DNA from: an uncultured Burkholderiales bacterium
GTDB lineage: Bacteria; Pseudomonadota; Gammaproteobacteria; Burkholderiales; Burkholderiaceae
Assembly: GCA_946480465.1 (NCBI GenBank)
Contig: CAMLJY010000016.1
Span: 1 to 64,000 of the forward strand
DNA: 64,000 nt
Reading direction: 5' to 3'
The position numbers were made by a program, and so were the translations under genes. Under the pieces are notes generated by a model, which was not told the origin of the DNA, made no database searches, and worked only from the letters and a program-made list of their open reading frames with translations. Shown piece by piece: positions 41,526-50,270 of this stretch (its first letter is position 1; the number at the start of each line of letters is the position of its first letter).

Positions 41526-42779
41526 TCAGGCGCCCAGGCTGCTGCGCACCGTCCGCCCGCCCTGCATCACCAGCCGAATGCCTTGCTCCGGCCGGGTCAG
41601 CATGGACAACTCCTGCGTCGGATCGCCGTCGACGATCAAGAGGTCCGCGTAGGCTCCCGCCGCCAGTTCGCCGATGCGGCCTTCCTGACGCATCAAACGA
41701 GCGGCCACGATGGTCGCGCTCTGCAGCGCCTCCACCGGTCCCATGGCCTGCAGGCGCAGGTCGAACTCCCCGTTCTGTCGTTCGTGCATGTGGCCGAGCA
41801 GATCGGTGCCGAAGACCACAGGCACGCCTTCGGCCCGCGCGATGCGCACCGCCTCGATGCCGCGCGACTTCACGCGTTCGAGCTTCTCCAGCATCTGCGC
41901 CGACCATCCAAGGCGCTCGCCCTCTTCCGCCAGCGCGGCGTACGTGGAGAGCGTGGGCACGAGGTAGGCGCCATGCGTCTTCATCACCCGGACCGTCGCC
42001 TCGTCGATCAGGTTGCCGTGCTCGATCGAGCGCACACCCGCCTGCACTGCCCGGGTCACCGCCCGCGGTGAGTAGGCATGCGCCATGACGTAAAGGTTCG
42101 CGGCCTCGGCTTCCTCGCAGGCGGCGCGCAGTTCCTCGATGGAGAACTGCGTGCCCTCCAGCGGATCGGTCGGGCTGGAGATGCCGCCGCCGGCCATGAT
42201 CTTGATCTGGTTCGCGCCGTTGCGCACCTGCTCGCGCACCGCCCGCCGCACCTCGCCGACGCCGTCGGCGATGGCTCCGATCAGCCCCAGGCCGGCGCAG
42301 GAACAGAACATCTCCCGCGTGCGCACGCCCTTGGGCCGCATGTCGGCATGGCCACCGGTCTGCGACACCGGAAACCCGGCGATGGACAGCCTCGGCCCTT
42401 CGAACAGTCCGCTCTGCACCGCCTCCTGCAGGCCGAAGTCGGCCCCTGCCGCGTCGCGCACGGAGGTGAAGCCCCGGTGCAGCATGTCTCGCATGATCCG
42501 GCTGCTCTGCGCCACCAGCAGCGAAGGGGCCTGCAACCCCAGGCCCACCAGGTCATGCGATGCCGCCACCACGTGCACGTGCGCATCGATCAAGCCCGGC
42601 AACACGACGCGTCCCTCCGCATCGAGGATCCGCGCGTCGTCGATCCGGCGGCCGTCCGCCACGATGTCCGCGATGCAGTCGCCCTCGATGACGATGGTCG
42701 ACTGAGGACCGACGCCGCCAGTCGCCGCGTCGAAGGGACGCGCGTTGACGATGGCCTGCCGCATCGCCGCGGCCGTCAT
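41526..42779 (-). CDS. Metal-dependent amidohydrolase (imidazolonepropionase/prolidase-like)
   Basis: 417 residues. Metal ligands of the amidohydrolase superfamily are visible: HVH at 67-69 (GLIDAHVHV), the bridging Lys in IKIMAGGG, His in MAHAYS, His in SIEHGN and Asp in FGTDLLG. The closest pattern is the group that includes prolidase-like and carboxypeptidase-like enzymes; the substrate is unknown. The ATG at 42779 overlaps the stop of the nitronate monooxygenase gene by 4 bases, so the two are translated together. Confidence 0.88.
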   Translation of the reverse strand: MTAAAMRQAIVNARPFDAATGGVGPQSTIVIEGDCIADIVADGRRIDDARILDAEGRVVLPGLIDAHVHVVAASHDLVGLGLQAPSLLVAQSSRIMRDMLHRGFTSVRDAAGADFGLQEAVQSGLFEGPRLSIAGFPVSQTGGHADMRPKGVRTREMFCSCAGLGLIGAIADGVGEVRRAVREQVRNGANQIKIMAGGGISSPTDPLEGTQFSIEELRAACEEAEAANLYVMAHAYSPRAVTRAVQAGVRSIEHGNLIDEATVRVMKTHGAYLVPTLSTYAALAEEGERLGWSAQMLEKLERVKSRGIEAVRIARAEGVPVVFGTDLLGHMHERQNGEFDLRLQAMGPVEALQSATIVAARLMRQEGRIGELAAGAYADLLIVDGDPTQELSMLTRPEQGIRLVMQGGRTVRSSLGA

Positions 42780-43747
42780 GCCAGCCGCAGGCGGCGCCGC
42801 GCGTCGTCGTACTCGCGCCGCAGGCGGGTGATCAGTTCCCGCGCCGGCAGCACCGCATCGACGGCCCCGATGCCTTGGCCGCAACCCCAGATGTCCTTCC
42901 AGGCCTTCTTGGCGCTGACCTCGCCGTCGGCGCCCGCGCCGAAGCTCATCTTGCTGGGGTCACTGACTGGCAAGTTGTCCGGATCGAGACCGGCGTTGAC
43001 GATGGAGCCCCGCAGGTAGTTGCCGTGCACCCCGGTGAAGAGGTTGCTGTAGACGATGTCGTCGCTGGTGGACTCGACGATCATCTGCTTGTAGCCCTCG
43101 GCCGCGCGCGCCTCTTCGGTCGCGATGAAGGCGGAGCCGACGTAGGCGAAGTCCGCACCCATCGCCTGCGCCGCGAGTACCGCCCCGCCCGTCGCGATGC
43201 TGCCGGACAAAGCGAGCGGCCCATCGAACCACTGCCGAATCTCCTGCACCAGCGCAAAAGGACTGCGCGTGCCGGCATGCCCGCCCGCGCCGGCGGCGAC
43301 GGCAATCAGCCCATCGGCGCCCTTCTCGATCGCCTTCCGTGCGAACGTGTTGTTGATGACGTCGTGCAGCACCACGCCGCCCCACGAGTGGACGGCGTCG
43401 TTGATGTCCGTGCGCGCGCCGAGGCTGGTGATCACGATCGGCACCTTGTACTTTGCACAGACCTCCATGTCTTGCTCGAGGCGCTCGTTGGTCTTGTGCA
43501 CGATCTGGTTGATCGCAAAGGGAGCGGCCTTCTGCTCCGGATGGTCACGGTCCCAGGCCGCGAGCGTCTCGGTGATCTCGGCCAGCCATTCATCGACCAG
43601 CGACGCCGGCCGTGCGTTCAGCGCCGGCATCGAGCCGACGACGCCGGCCTTGCATTGCTCGATCACGAGCCGGGGGTTGCTGACGATGAACAGCGGTGAG
43701 CCGATGATGGGCAGCGGCAGCTTGGCAAGCACGGGGGGCAGGGCCAT
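42776..43747 (-). CDS. Nitronate monooxygenase / 2-nitropropane dioxygenase-like FMN protein
   Basis: 323 residues, a TIM-barrel FMN enzyme. Family segments include PIIGSPLFIVSNPRLV, NQIVHKTNERL, and the phosphate-binding GAGGHAGTRSPFALV and SGSIATGGAVLAAQAMGADF. Members oxidise nitronates, though many are uncharacterised FMN reductases. The ATG at 43747 gives the family N-terminus (PPVLAKLPLPIIGSPL). It lies 40 bases after the acyl-CoA dehydrogenase and may share its transcript. Confidence 0.87.
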   Translation of the reverse strand: MALPPVLAKLPLPIIGSPLFIVSNPRLVIEQCKAGVVGSMPALNARPASLVDEWLAEITETLAAWDRDHPEQKAAPFAINQIVHKTNERLEQDMEVCAKYKVPIVITSLGARTDINDAVHSWGGVVLHDVINNTFARKAIEKGADGLIAVAAGAGGHAGTRSPFALVQEIRQWFDGPLALSGSIATGGAVLAAQAMGADFAYVGSAFIATEEARAAEGYKQMIVESTSDDIVYSNLFTGVHGNYLRGSIVNAGLDPDNLPVSDPSKMSFGAGADGEVSAKKAWKDIWGCGQGIGAVDAVLPARELITRLRREYDDARRRLRLA

Positions 43748-43787
43748 AGGCGTCTCTCGGTGGTCGTGGGAATCGATGGTCGCCGGA

Positions 43788-45578
43788 TCAGAAGGCCTCG
43801 ACTGCCATGTCGGTGACACCCGGCGCGCCTTCCACGATGCTGTCGCGCAGGCCCGGCACCTTGCTGAGGATGTGGTCGGCGTAGAAGCGGGCCGTCGTGA
43901 TCTTGGAGCGCATGAATTCAGCATCCAGTCCTTCGGCCAGCCGGCACTCCGCGACCAGCAGCGCGCGCGCCATCTGCCAGCCGGCCACCAGGTTGCCCGC
44001 CAGCATCAGGTACGGCACGCTGCCGGCGAACACCGCATTGGGGCTCGCCTTGGTCTGGCCGGCCACGAAAGCCACGACCTCGGTGAACGCCTCGCGCGCG
44101 GCGGCGAGCCGGCGCCGCATGGCCATGGCATGCGCGCTGCCGCTGGCCCCCAGTTCGTTCTCCGTCGCCTCGATCTGAGATGCAATGCCACGCGCCACCG
44201 CACCGCCGTCGCGCGCGGTCTTGCGCCCGACCAGGTCATTGGCCTGGATGGCCGTCGTGCCCTCGTAGATCGTCAGGATCTTCGCGTCGCGGTAGTGCTG
44301 GGCGGCGCCGGTCTCCTCGATGAAGCCCATGCCGCCGTGCACCTGCACCCCGAGCGAGGCCACGTCCAGACTCATCTCGGTCGAGAAGCCCTTCACCAGC
44401 GGCACCATGAACTCATAGAAGGCCTGGTTCTGCCGGCGCACCTCGGAATCCGGATGCGCGTGCGCGGCGTCGAAGGCGGCCGCCGCCACCAGCGCCATCG
44501 CGCGGCAGCCCTCCACGTGGGCTCGCATCGTCATCAGCATGCGCTTGACGTCGGGGTGGTGGATGATCGGCGCGGGGCCGGGCATCGAGCCGTCCACCGG
44601 CCGGCTCTGCACCCGGTCGCGCGCGTAGCCCACCGCCTGCTGGTAGGCCCGCTCCGCCACCGCGATGCCCTGCACGCCGACGCCGAATCGCGCCGCGTTC
44701 ATCATCACGAACATGTACTCGAGGCCGCGGTTCTCCTGACCGATCAGGTATCCGACGGCGCCACCGTGGTCGCCGTACTGCAACACCGCCGTCGGGCTGG
44801 CCTTGATGCCCATCTTGTGCTCGATGGACACGCAGTGCACGTCATTGCGCTCGCCGAGCGTGCCGTCGGGCTTCAGCAGGAACTTCGGGACCACGAAGAG
44901 CGAGATGCCCTTGACGCCCTCCGGCGCGCCCGACACGCGCGCCAACACGAGGTGCACGATGTTCTCGGCCAGGTCGTGCTCGCCGTAGGTGATGAAGATC
45001 TTGGTGCCGAAGATGCGGTACGTGCCGTCCGGCTGCGGTTCGGCACGCGTGCGCACCAGCGACAGGTCCGAGCCCGCCTGCGGCTCGGTCAGGTTCATCG
45101 AGCCGGTCCAGCTGCCGTCGACCATCTTCGGGATGTAGGTGGACTGCTGCGCCTCGCTGCCCGCGGTCAGCAGGGCCTCGATCGCGCCATCGGTCAGCAG
45201 CGGACACAGCGCGAAGCTGAGGTTGGCACTGTTGACCATCTCGCTGCACGCGGCATGGATCAGCTTCGGCAGGCCTTGCCCGCCCAGGGCGACCGGATGA
45301 TGCAGCCCCTGCCAGCCGCCTTCGGCGAACTGCCGGAAGGCCTGCTTGAAGCCGGGCGTCGTGCGCACCTCACCGTTCGCGAAGCTGGAAGGGTTCAGAT
45401 CGCCTTCGCGGTTCAGTGGAGCGATCACGTCCTCGTTCAGCTTGGCGCATTCCTCCAGAACGGCGGCCGCGGTCTCGTAGCCCGCGTCCTCGAAGCCCGG
45501 CAGCTGCGCCACCGCATCGATGCCTGCCAGCTCCTTCATCACGAACAGCATGTCCTTGACGGGGGCTCGGTAGCTCAT
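43788..45578 (-). CDS. Acyl-CoA dehydrogenase (long ~600-residue type)
   Basis: FAD flavoprotein catalysing the first step of acyl-CoA beta-oxidation, 596 residues. Seen are the N-terminal extension ([15 protein letters not shown]), [13 protein letters not shown], the helical C-terminal domain, and [16 protein letters not shown], where the catalytic Glu of this subfamily lies, plus an extra C-terminal domain. Electrons should pass to the EtfAB encoded just upstream. The start has GGAGACAG nearby. A terminator-like hairpin ends 15 bases upstream of the ATG. Confidence 0.93.
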   Translation of the reverse strand: MSYRAPVKDMLFVMKELAGIDAVAQLPGFEDAGYETAAAVLEECAKLNEDVIAPLNREGDLNPSSFANGEVRTTPGFKQAFRQFAEGGWQGLHHPVALGGQGLPKLIHAACSEMVNSANLSFALCPLLTDGAIEALLTAGSEAQQSTYIPKMVDGSWTGSMNLTEPQAGSDLSLVRTRAEPQPDGTYRIFGTKIFITYGEHDLAENIVHLVLARVSGAPEGVKGISLFVVPKFLLKPDGTLGERNDVHCVSIEHKMGIKASPTAVLQYGDHGGAVGYLIGQENRGLEYMFVMMNAARFGVGVQGIAVAERAYQQAVGYARDRVQSRPVDGSMPGPAPIIHHPDVKRMLMTMRAHVEGCRAMALVAAAAFDAAHAHPDSEVRRQNQAFYEFMVPLVKGFSTEMSLDVASLGVQVHGGMGFIEETGAAQHYRDAKILTIYEGTTAIQANDLVGRKTARDGGAVARGIASQIEATENELGASGSAHAMAMRRRLAAAREAFTEVVAFVAGQTKASPNAVFAGSVPYLMLAGNLVAGWQMARALLVAECRLAEGLDAEFMRSKITTARFYADHILSKVPGLRDSIVEGAPGVTDMAVEAF

Positions 45579-45593
45579 GATCTGTCTCCGCTG

Positions 45594-45619
45594 AAAAAAA
45601 GGGCGCCACATCGGCGCCC
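45594..45619 (-). terminator. Terminator-like hairpin between etfA and the acyl-CoA dehydrogenase
   Basis: A 7-bp perfect stem (45601-45607 with 45613-45619), 5-base loop and seven Ts on the minus strand. It ends etfBA transcription or attenuates read-through into the dehydrogenase gene, which starts only 15 bases further on. Confidence 0.85.
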
Positions 45620-45634
45620 TGGGTTCACCGCCGC

Positions 45635-46567
45635 TTAGAGCGACTTGACCAGTTCCGGCACCGCCGTGAAGAGATCCGCTTCCAAGCCGTAGTCGGCCAC
45701 GCTGAAGATCGGCGCCTCGGGATCCTTGTTGATCGCCACGATCACCTTCGAGTCCTTCATGCCTGCCAGGTGCTGGATGGCGCCGCTGATGCCAGCCGCG
45801 ATGTACAGCTGCGGCGCGACGATCTTGCCCGTCTGCCCCACCTGCCAGTCATTGGGGGCATAACCCGCGTCGACAGCGGCCCGGCTCGCGCCCAGCGCCG
45901 CGCCCAGCTTGTCCGCCAGGGGAATCAGGACCTCATTGAACTTGTCGCTCGAGCCCAGGGCCCGGCCGCCGGAGACGATGATCTTCGCCGCCGTCAACTC
46001 GGGCCGATCGCTCTTCGTCACCTCGCGGCCCACGAAGCTGCTCTTGCCGCTGTCGGCCACCGCGGCGACCGACTCGACCGTCGCGCTGCCGCCCGTCGCT
46101 GCCGCGGCATCGAAACCGGTCGTGCGCACGGTGATCACCTTGGTGGCGTCAGCGCTCTGCACCGTCGCGATCGCGTTGCCCGCATAGATCGGGCGCTCGA
46201 AGGTGTCCGCGCTGACCACCTTGGTGATGTCGCTGACCTGTGCGACGTCGAGCTTGGCCGCCACGCGCGGAGCGACGTTCTTGCCGCTGGCGGTGGCCGG
46301 AAACAGGATGTGGCTGTAGCTCGACGCAACGGCCAGCACCTGGGCCGCGACGTTCTCCGCCAGTCCCTCCGCGAGGCTGGCGCCATCGGCGTGCAACACC
46401 TTCGAGACGCCGGCGATCTGCGCCGCGGCCTGGGCCGCCGCAGCCGCGTTGTGGCCGGCCACCAGCACGTGCACGTCGCCGCCACAGGCCGCGGCAGCGG
46501 TCACCGTGTTCAGCGTTGCGCCCTTGAGCGTCCCGTGGTCGTGTTCAGCAATGACGAGTGCAGCCAT
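45635..46567 (-). CDS. etfA: Electron transfer flavoprotein alpha subunit
   Basis: FAD-carrying subunit of ETF, 310 residues. It passes electrons from acyl-CoA dehydrogenases to ETF-quinone oxidoreductase. The C-terminal FAD domain is intact ([38 protein letters not shown]). It starts one base after the etfB stop. An Ala-rich N-terminal domain is normal. Confidence 0.97.
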   Translation of the reverse strand: MAALVIAEHDHGTLKGATLNTVTAAAACGGDVHVLVAGHNAAAAAQAAAQIAGVSKVLHADGASLAEGLAENVAAQVLAVASSYSHILFPATASGKNVAPRVAAKLDVAQVSDITKVVSADTFERPIYAGNAIATVQSADATKVITVRTTGFDAAAATGGSATVESVAAVADSGKSSFVGREVTKSDRPELTAAKIIVSGGRALGSSDKFNEVLIPLADKLGAALGASRAAVDAGYAPNDWQVGQTGKIVAPQLYIAAGISGAIQHLAGMKDSKVIVAINKDPEAPIFSVADYGLEADLFTAVPELVKSL

Positions 46568-46568
46568 T

Positions 46569-47324
46569 TCAGATCACCTTCGCTTCGTTCTTCAGCTTCG
46601 CCACCAGGGTGGCCACGTCCGGCACCTTCACGCCCGCGCCGCGCTTGGGCGGTTCGCTGACCTTCAGGGTCTTGATGCGGGGCGCCACGTCCACGCCCAG
46701 GTCCGCGGGCTTCAGCGACTCCAGCGGCTTCTTCTTGGCCTTCATGATGTTCGGCAGCGTCACATAGCGCGGCTCGTTCAGTCGCAGGTCCGTCGTGAGC
46801 ACGGCCGGCGTTGCCAGGCTCAAGGTCTCCAGGCCGCCATCGACTTCGCGCGTTACGATCACCTTGCCGTCCGCCACCTCGACCTTGCTCGCGAAGGTGG
46901 CCTGCGGCAGGTCCGCCAGCGCCGCCAGCATCTGGCCGGTCTGGTTGCAGTCGTCGTCGATCGCCTGCTTGCCCAGGATCACCAGGCCCGGCTGCTCCTT
47001 GTCGATCAGTGCCTTCAGCAGCTTGGCGACCGCCAGCGGCTGCAGTTCGAGGTCAGCAGGCGTCTCGACGAGGATCGCGCGGTCAGCGCCGATGGCCATC
47101 GCCGTCCGTAAGGTTTCCTGGCACTGCGTGACGCCGCAGGAGACGGCGACCACCTCCGTCACCGCCCCCTTCTCCTTGAGCCGCACCGCTTCCTCGACGG
47201 CGATCTCGTCGAAGGGGTTCATGCTCATCTTGACGTTGGCGATGTCGACCCCCGTGCCGTCGGACTTCACGCGAACTTTCACGTTGTAGTCGACGACGCG
47301 CTTGACGGGCACCAGTACCTTCAT
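46569..47324 (-). CDS. etfB: Electron transfer flavoprotein beta subunit
   Basis: AMP-binding subunit of ETF, 251 residues. Diagnostic segments: [18 protein letters not shown] at the N-terminus, [17 protein letters not shown], and [16 protein letters not shown]. The C-terminal arm that contacts dehydrogenases contains [13 protein letters not shown]. Two palindromes in the upstream gap suggest regulation with fatty-acid or branched-chain amino-acid catabolism. Confidence 0.97.
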   Translation of the reverse strand: MKVLVPVKRVVDYNVKVRVKSDGTGVDIANVKMSMNPFDEIAVEEAVRLKEKGAVTEVVAVSCGVTQCQETLRTAMAIGADRAILVETPADLELQPLAVAKLLKALIDKEQPGLVILGKQAIDDDCNQTGQMLAALADLPQATFASKVEVADGKVIVTREVDGGLETLSLATPAVLTTDLRLNEPRYVTLPNIMKAKKKPLESLKPADLGVDVAPRIKTLKVSEPPKRGAGVKVPDVATLVAKLKNEAKVI

Positions 47325-47347
47325 GTCGCGTGACTCCTGAGGTTGAA

Positions 47348-47363
47348 TTGACGTTAACGTAAA
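47348..47363. promoter_or_regulatory. Palindrome before etfB, candidate MerR-family (LiuR-like) operator
   Basis: A near-perfect 16-base inverted repeat, core ACGTTAACGT (47351-47360), flanks TTG and AAA. It lies between the candidate -10 and the etfB start. It resembles, from memory, sites of the branched-chain amino-acid regulator LiuR; the assignment is tentative. Confidence 0.5.
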
Positions 47364-47371
47364 CCGAAAGA

Positions 47372-47377
47372 ATTCTA
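47372..47377 (-). promoter_or_regulatory. Candidate -10 box of etfBA
   Basis: TAGAAT on the minus strand, about 48 bases before the etfB start. The -35 region is poor, in keeping with an activated or repressed promoter. Confidence 0.4.
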
Positions 47378-47409
47378 GCCCGGGGTCCCTGTGCCTGGCC
47401 CGAAGAATC

Positions 47410-47421
47410 GAACGATCGTTC
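47410..47421. promoter_or_regulatory. Perfect palindrome between etfB and murI, candidate TetR-family operator
   Basis: GAACGATCGTTC is a perfect 12-base palindrome in an AT-rich patch. It lies upstream of the candidate etfB -10 and about 85 bases before murI. The AACGATCGTT core is typical of TetR-family operators. Confidence 0.45.
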
Positions 47422-47505
47422 TATTTTGTGCGCATTCGGCAGGCGTGTCTGTCATCCGGGTGACCGAAAACGTGCGCAGCCGGGCCGCCGCTAGACTGCG
47501 CCCCG

Positions 47506-48306
47506 ATGAACCCAGGCCTGCATACCCCACCCTTGATCGGCCTGTTCGACTCCGGGTGCGGAGGCCTGTCCATCCTGCGCTCGCTCCGCCGCAGCCTACC
47601 GGCCGTCCCAGTCCGCTATCTCGCCGACAACCGCTACTTGCCCTATGGCGACAAGCCCACCGCATGGCTGGAGGCGCGCGCAGGGCAACTGACCCAGCAC
47701 CTGCTCGATGGCGGCGCCACGCTGATCCTGATCGCGTGCAACACCGCGACCACCCACACCATCGCTGCACTGCGGGCGCGCTGGCCGGGAGTTCCGTTCG
47801 TCGGGGTGGAACCCGGCATCAAGCCCGCCGTGGCACGCAGCCGCGCCAAGCGCATCGCCGTGCTGGCCACCAGCGCCACGCTGGCGAGCGCCCGCGTCGC
47901 CGAACTGATCCGTGACCATGCCGCCGATGCGACCATCCTGCGCCAACCCTGTCCTGGCCTGGCTGACGCCATCGATGGCGCCGACGACGATGCCATCGAC
48001 GCGCGGCTGGATGACGCCTGCAGAACGCTGCGCGACGCCGGGGTCGACACCGTGGTGCTGGGGTGCACCCACTATCCGCTGGTCGGAGACCGCGCTGCCG
48101 CCCGGCTTGGCCCGGCCATCACGCTGATAGACACCGCCGATGCCGTCAGCCGGCGCGTCGCGGTGCTGCTCGGCCATGCACCAGCGGTTCATGCGGAGGT
48201 GCCTTCGGCCGTCGAACTGCTGGCAACCGGCAATGCCGAAATCCTGACCCGCGCCGCCCGCCGATGGATCGACCAAGGCCTGACGGCAAGAGCCTGCAGC
48301 GTCTGA
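47506..48306 (+). CDS. murI: Glutamate racemase
   Basis: Makes D-glutamate for peptidoglycan, cytoplasmic, 266 residues. The two catalytic cysteines are Cys78 (ACNTATT) and Cys187 (LGCTHYPL), with Asp15 in FDSGCGG. Divergent from etfBA across 181 bases. The 171 bases after it, up to the cytochrome gene, contain a GGGGCG/CGCCCC hairpin (48417-48430) without a T-run and no gene. Confidence 0.96.
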   Translation: MNPGLHTPPLIGLFDSGCGGLSILRSLRRSLPAVPVRYLADNRYLPYGDKPTAWLEARAGQLTQHLLDGGATLILIACNTATTHTIAALRARWPGVPFVGVEPGIKPAVARSRAKRIAVLATSATLASARVAELIRDHAADATILRQPCPGLADAIDGADDDAIDARLDDACRTLRDAGVDTVVLGCTHYPLVGDRAAARLGPAITLIDTADAVSRRVAVLLGHAPAVHAEVPSAVELLATGNAEILTRAARRWIDQGLTARACSV

Positions 48307-48477
48307 TCTGAGCCAACCCAGGTCGGCACCAGCGAACCCGCCATCAGGTCGACGCTCCCGACAGCCATCGGTCGGGCGCCCTGGCTGCGGCGGCCGCCTT
48401 CCGCCAGGCGATCGCAGGGGCGAGCGCCCCGCTTCACCAGACGGCAAGGACTTCTCTGGGGCCGCGCACTTCAGCCG

Positions 48478-48843
48478 TCAGCGCCCACCTCCCGACGCAT
48501 GCGCCACATAGCGCGCCAGGGCTTCGATCTGCGCCTCACTCAACTTGTCGCGGAAGGAGGGCATCACGCCGATGCCGTTGCGCAGCGCACGGGCCACGCG
48601 CCCGGCATCAGGCTTCAGTTCGTCCAGCGGTGGGCCCACCTCGGCAGTGCTGCCGGCGTCCTTCAAGGCGTGGCAGACGCTGCATGATGGCTGCGCCTCG
48701 ACCGTGAAAAGTCGACGGCCCAGCGTAACTGCCTCGGCCTCGAGGGCGGGCGGCGCTTGCGCCACGGCGGTGCGGCTGACGCACAGCGCCGAGTGCACCG
48801 CCAGCACGCCCAGCATGGCGCGCCGACCGCACCCGGGGCTCAC
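48478..48843 (-). CDS. Periplasmic mono-haem cytochrome c, SorB-like
   Basis: 121 residues. A signal peptide runs to about residue 29 (VSRTAVAQA). The single haem site CSVCH is at 54-58 and the likely distal ligand is Met94 (GVMPSF). The start overlaps the stop of the sulfite dehydrogenase gene by 4 bases, so the cytochrome is probably the electron acceptor of that enzyme, as SorB is for SorA in Starkeya novella. The SorB name rests on context; small c-type cytochromes are poorly distinguishable. Confidence 0.85.
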   Translation of the reverse strand: MSPGCGRRAMLGVLAVHSALCVSRTAVAQAPPALEAEAVTLGRRLFTVEAQPSCSVCHALKDAGSTAEVGPPLDELKPDAGRVARALRNGIGVMPSFRDKLSEAQIEALARYVAHASGGGR

Positions 48844-50063
48844 GCCACGGTCACCGTCAACGCGTGGTCGGCCCAGCTGTTGTTGTTGTAGCCACCCACG
48901 TTCTCCACCCGATCACGCGGCTGCACATTGCCGGCGGCATCGGTGGCACGGCTAGCGATGACATGCGTGCCCGCGGGCAGGTCTACGGCCAGCGCGAACT
49001 GGCGCCAAGCGAACCTGCCGAGGTCGGGGCCGAAGAAGGCGGCCTCGCGCCAACTCTTGCCGCCATCGATGCTGACCTCCACGCGCTTGACGGCTTGCGT
49101 GCCGCCGAACGCGACGCCCACGACCTGCACCCGCCCCGCCTTGACCGGCGCACCATCCGTCCCAGGCATGTTGACCCAGGACTTGACGTTCATCTCCAGC
49201 ACGGAAGGTTGACTGGGGTCGGCCTTGGCACCCGGCGGGGTCACGCGGTAGCCATGCGACATGATCTTGGCGTTGGTCTCGGCGGCCGTGAAAGCCAGGC
49301 GCTTCACGTACTTCACGTTGTTCACGCCCTGGTAACCGGGCACGATCAGCCGCAGCGGGCCGCCATGCGCCAAGCTCAGCGGCGCACCATTCATCTCCCA
49401 GGCCAGCAGGGCATCGCCCAGCGCGGCCATGGGGATGGAACGCTCGACCACCACGGATTTCGGATCGACGCCCTCGGGCAGTTTCTCGCCGCCGGTGCCG
49501 GTGATGAAGCGCATGCCATCGGCCACTCCACCCAGGGCCTGCGCGACTGTACGAAGGGGTACGCCGGTCCAGACGACGCAGCCCGCGGCCCCGACAGTCC
49601 AGGGCGTGCCGCTGGGCTTGCTGGGGAAGAACCCGCGGCCATTGCCCGAGCATTGCAGGACCGTCGCCACCGACTCGATGCCCAGCCCCTTCAGCTCGCG
49701 CAAGCTGAGTACGCGCGGCGACTTCACGCCCTCGATAGCCACGGACCAAGCGTCCCGGTCGGCAAGCACGGAAGCGTCCGGCGGCGGCAGGTTGTTGCGG
49801 ATGTAGAGCTGTTCGGCCGGCGTGATGACGCTGCTGCCGAAAGCCGAGCGCTTGGTTTCGATCGTGCTGCCCGAGTGCACGGTGACTGCGTTGGCGTCCT
49901 TCCAAGCCGCGAAGGCAGGCAGGGGCTTCGCGGACGCGGGCGCCGCGGTCTGGGTCTGTGCCTGAGCCGCGCTCGACAGACCGCCGAAGCCAGCCGTGGT
50001 GAATGCCACGGCGCCGCCGGCAAGCAAGTGGCGCCGCGGCAACGATGGGATGAAATCGCTCAT
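48840..50063 (-). CDS. SorA/SoxC-like periplasmic sulfite dehydrogenase, molybdenum-pterin
   Basis: Oxidises sulfite to sulfate in the periplasm, electrons to cytochrome c. 407 residues. A Tat-type leader (LPRRHLLAGGAVAF) ends near AQA (33-35), so the protein should be exported folded. The molybdenum-binding domain has the ligand Cys138 in LQCSGNGRGFF and the pterin contact GGPLRLIVPGYQG; a C-terminal dimerisation domain begins near 285 (WVNMPGTDGAPVKAG). The ATG at 50063 gives the leader; the frame extends 22 codons upstream. SorA and SoxC belong to one family, and the paired cytochrome favours SorA. Confidence 0.88.
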   Translation of the reverse strand: MSDFIPSLPRRHLLAGGAVAFTTAGFGGLSSAAQAQTQTAAPASAKPLPAFAAWKDANAVTVHSGSTIETKRSAFGSSVITPAEQLYIRNNLPPPDASVLADRDAWSVAIEGVKSPRVLSLRELKGLGIESVATVLQCSGNGRGFFPSKPSGTPWTVGAAGCVVWTGVPLRTVAQALGGVADGMRFITGTGGEKLPEGVDPKSVVVERSIPMAALGDALLAWEMNGAPLSLAHGGPLRLIVPGYQGVNNVKYVKRLAFTAAETNAKIMSHGYRVTPPGAKADPSQPSVLEMNVKSWVNMPGTDGAPVKAGRVQVVGVAFGGTQAVKRVEVSIDGGKSWREAAFFGPDLGRFAWRQFALAVDLPAGTHVIASRATDAAGNVQPRDRVENVGGYNNNSWADHALTVTVA

Positions 50064-50270
50064 GGAAACACTCCTCCAGGGGGGCCGCAGGCGAGGCCCA
50101 TTGGATGCTCGGAAAACGATGCCTGCCACGCAAAGCGCGCGGCATCCTAACGTGCGCAGCTGTTATCACCGGTTACGACTTGTGCGCCCGCCGCGCGGCA
50201 TGATCGCGCCCGTTCGAGGAGTCCGCGGGGATAACGCCCCAGTGCGGTGAGCAGTCGGAGGGAAATCGGA

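Noticed and set aside
43197..45638. Long open frame (about 810 codons) opposite the acyl-CoA dehydrogenase
   Set aside because: His/Arg/Gln-rich shadow of a clear gene; no domain and no sensible start.
48840..50063. SoxC of a complete Sox thiosulfate system
   Set aside because: No soxXYZAB genes flank it and the paired gene is a small single-haem cytochrome, so SorAB fits better.
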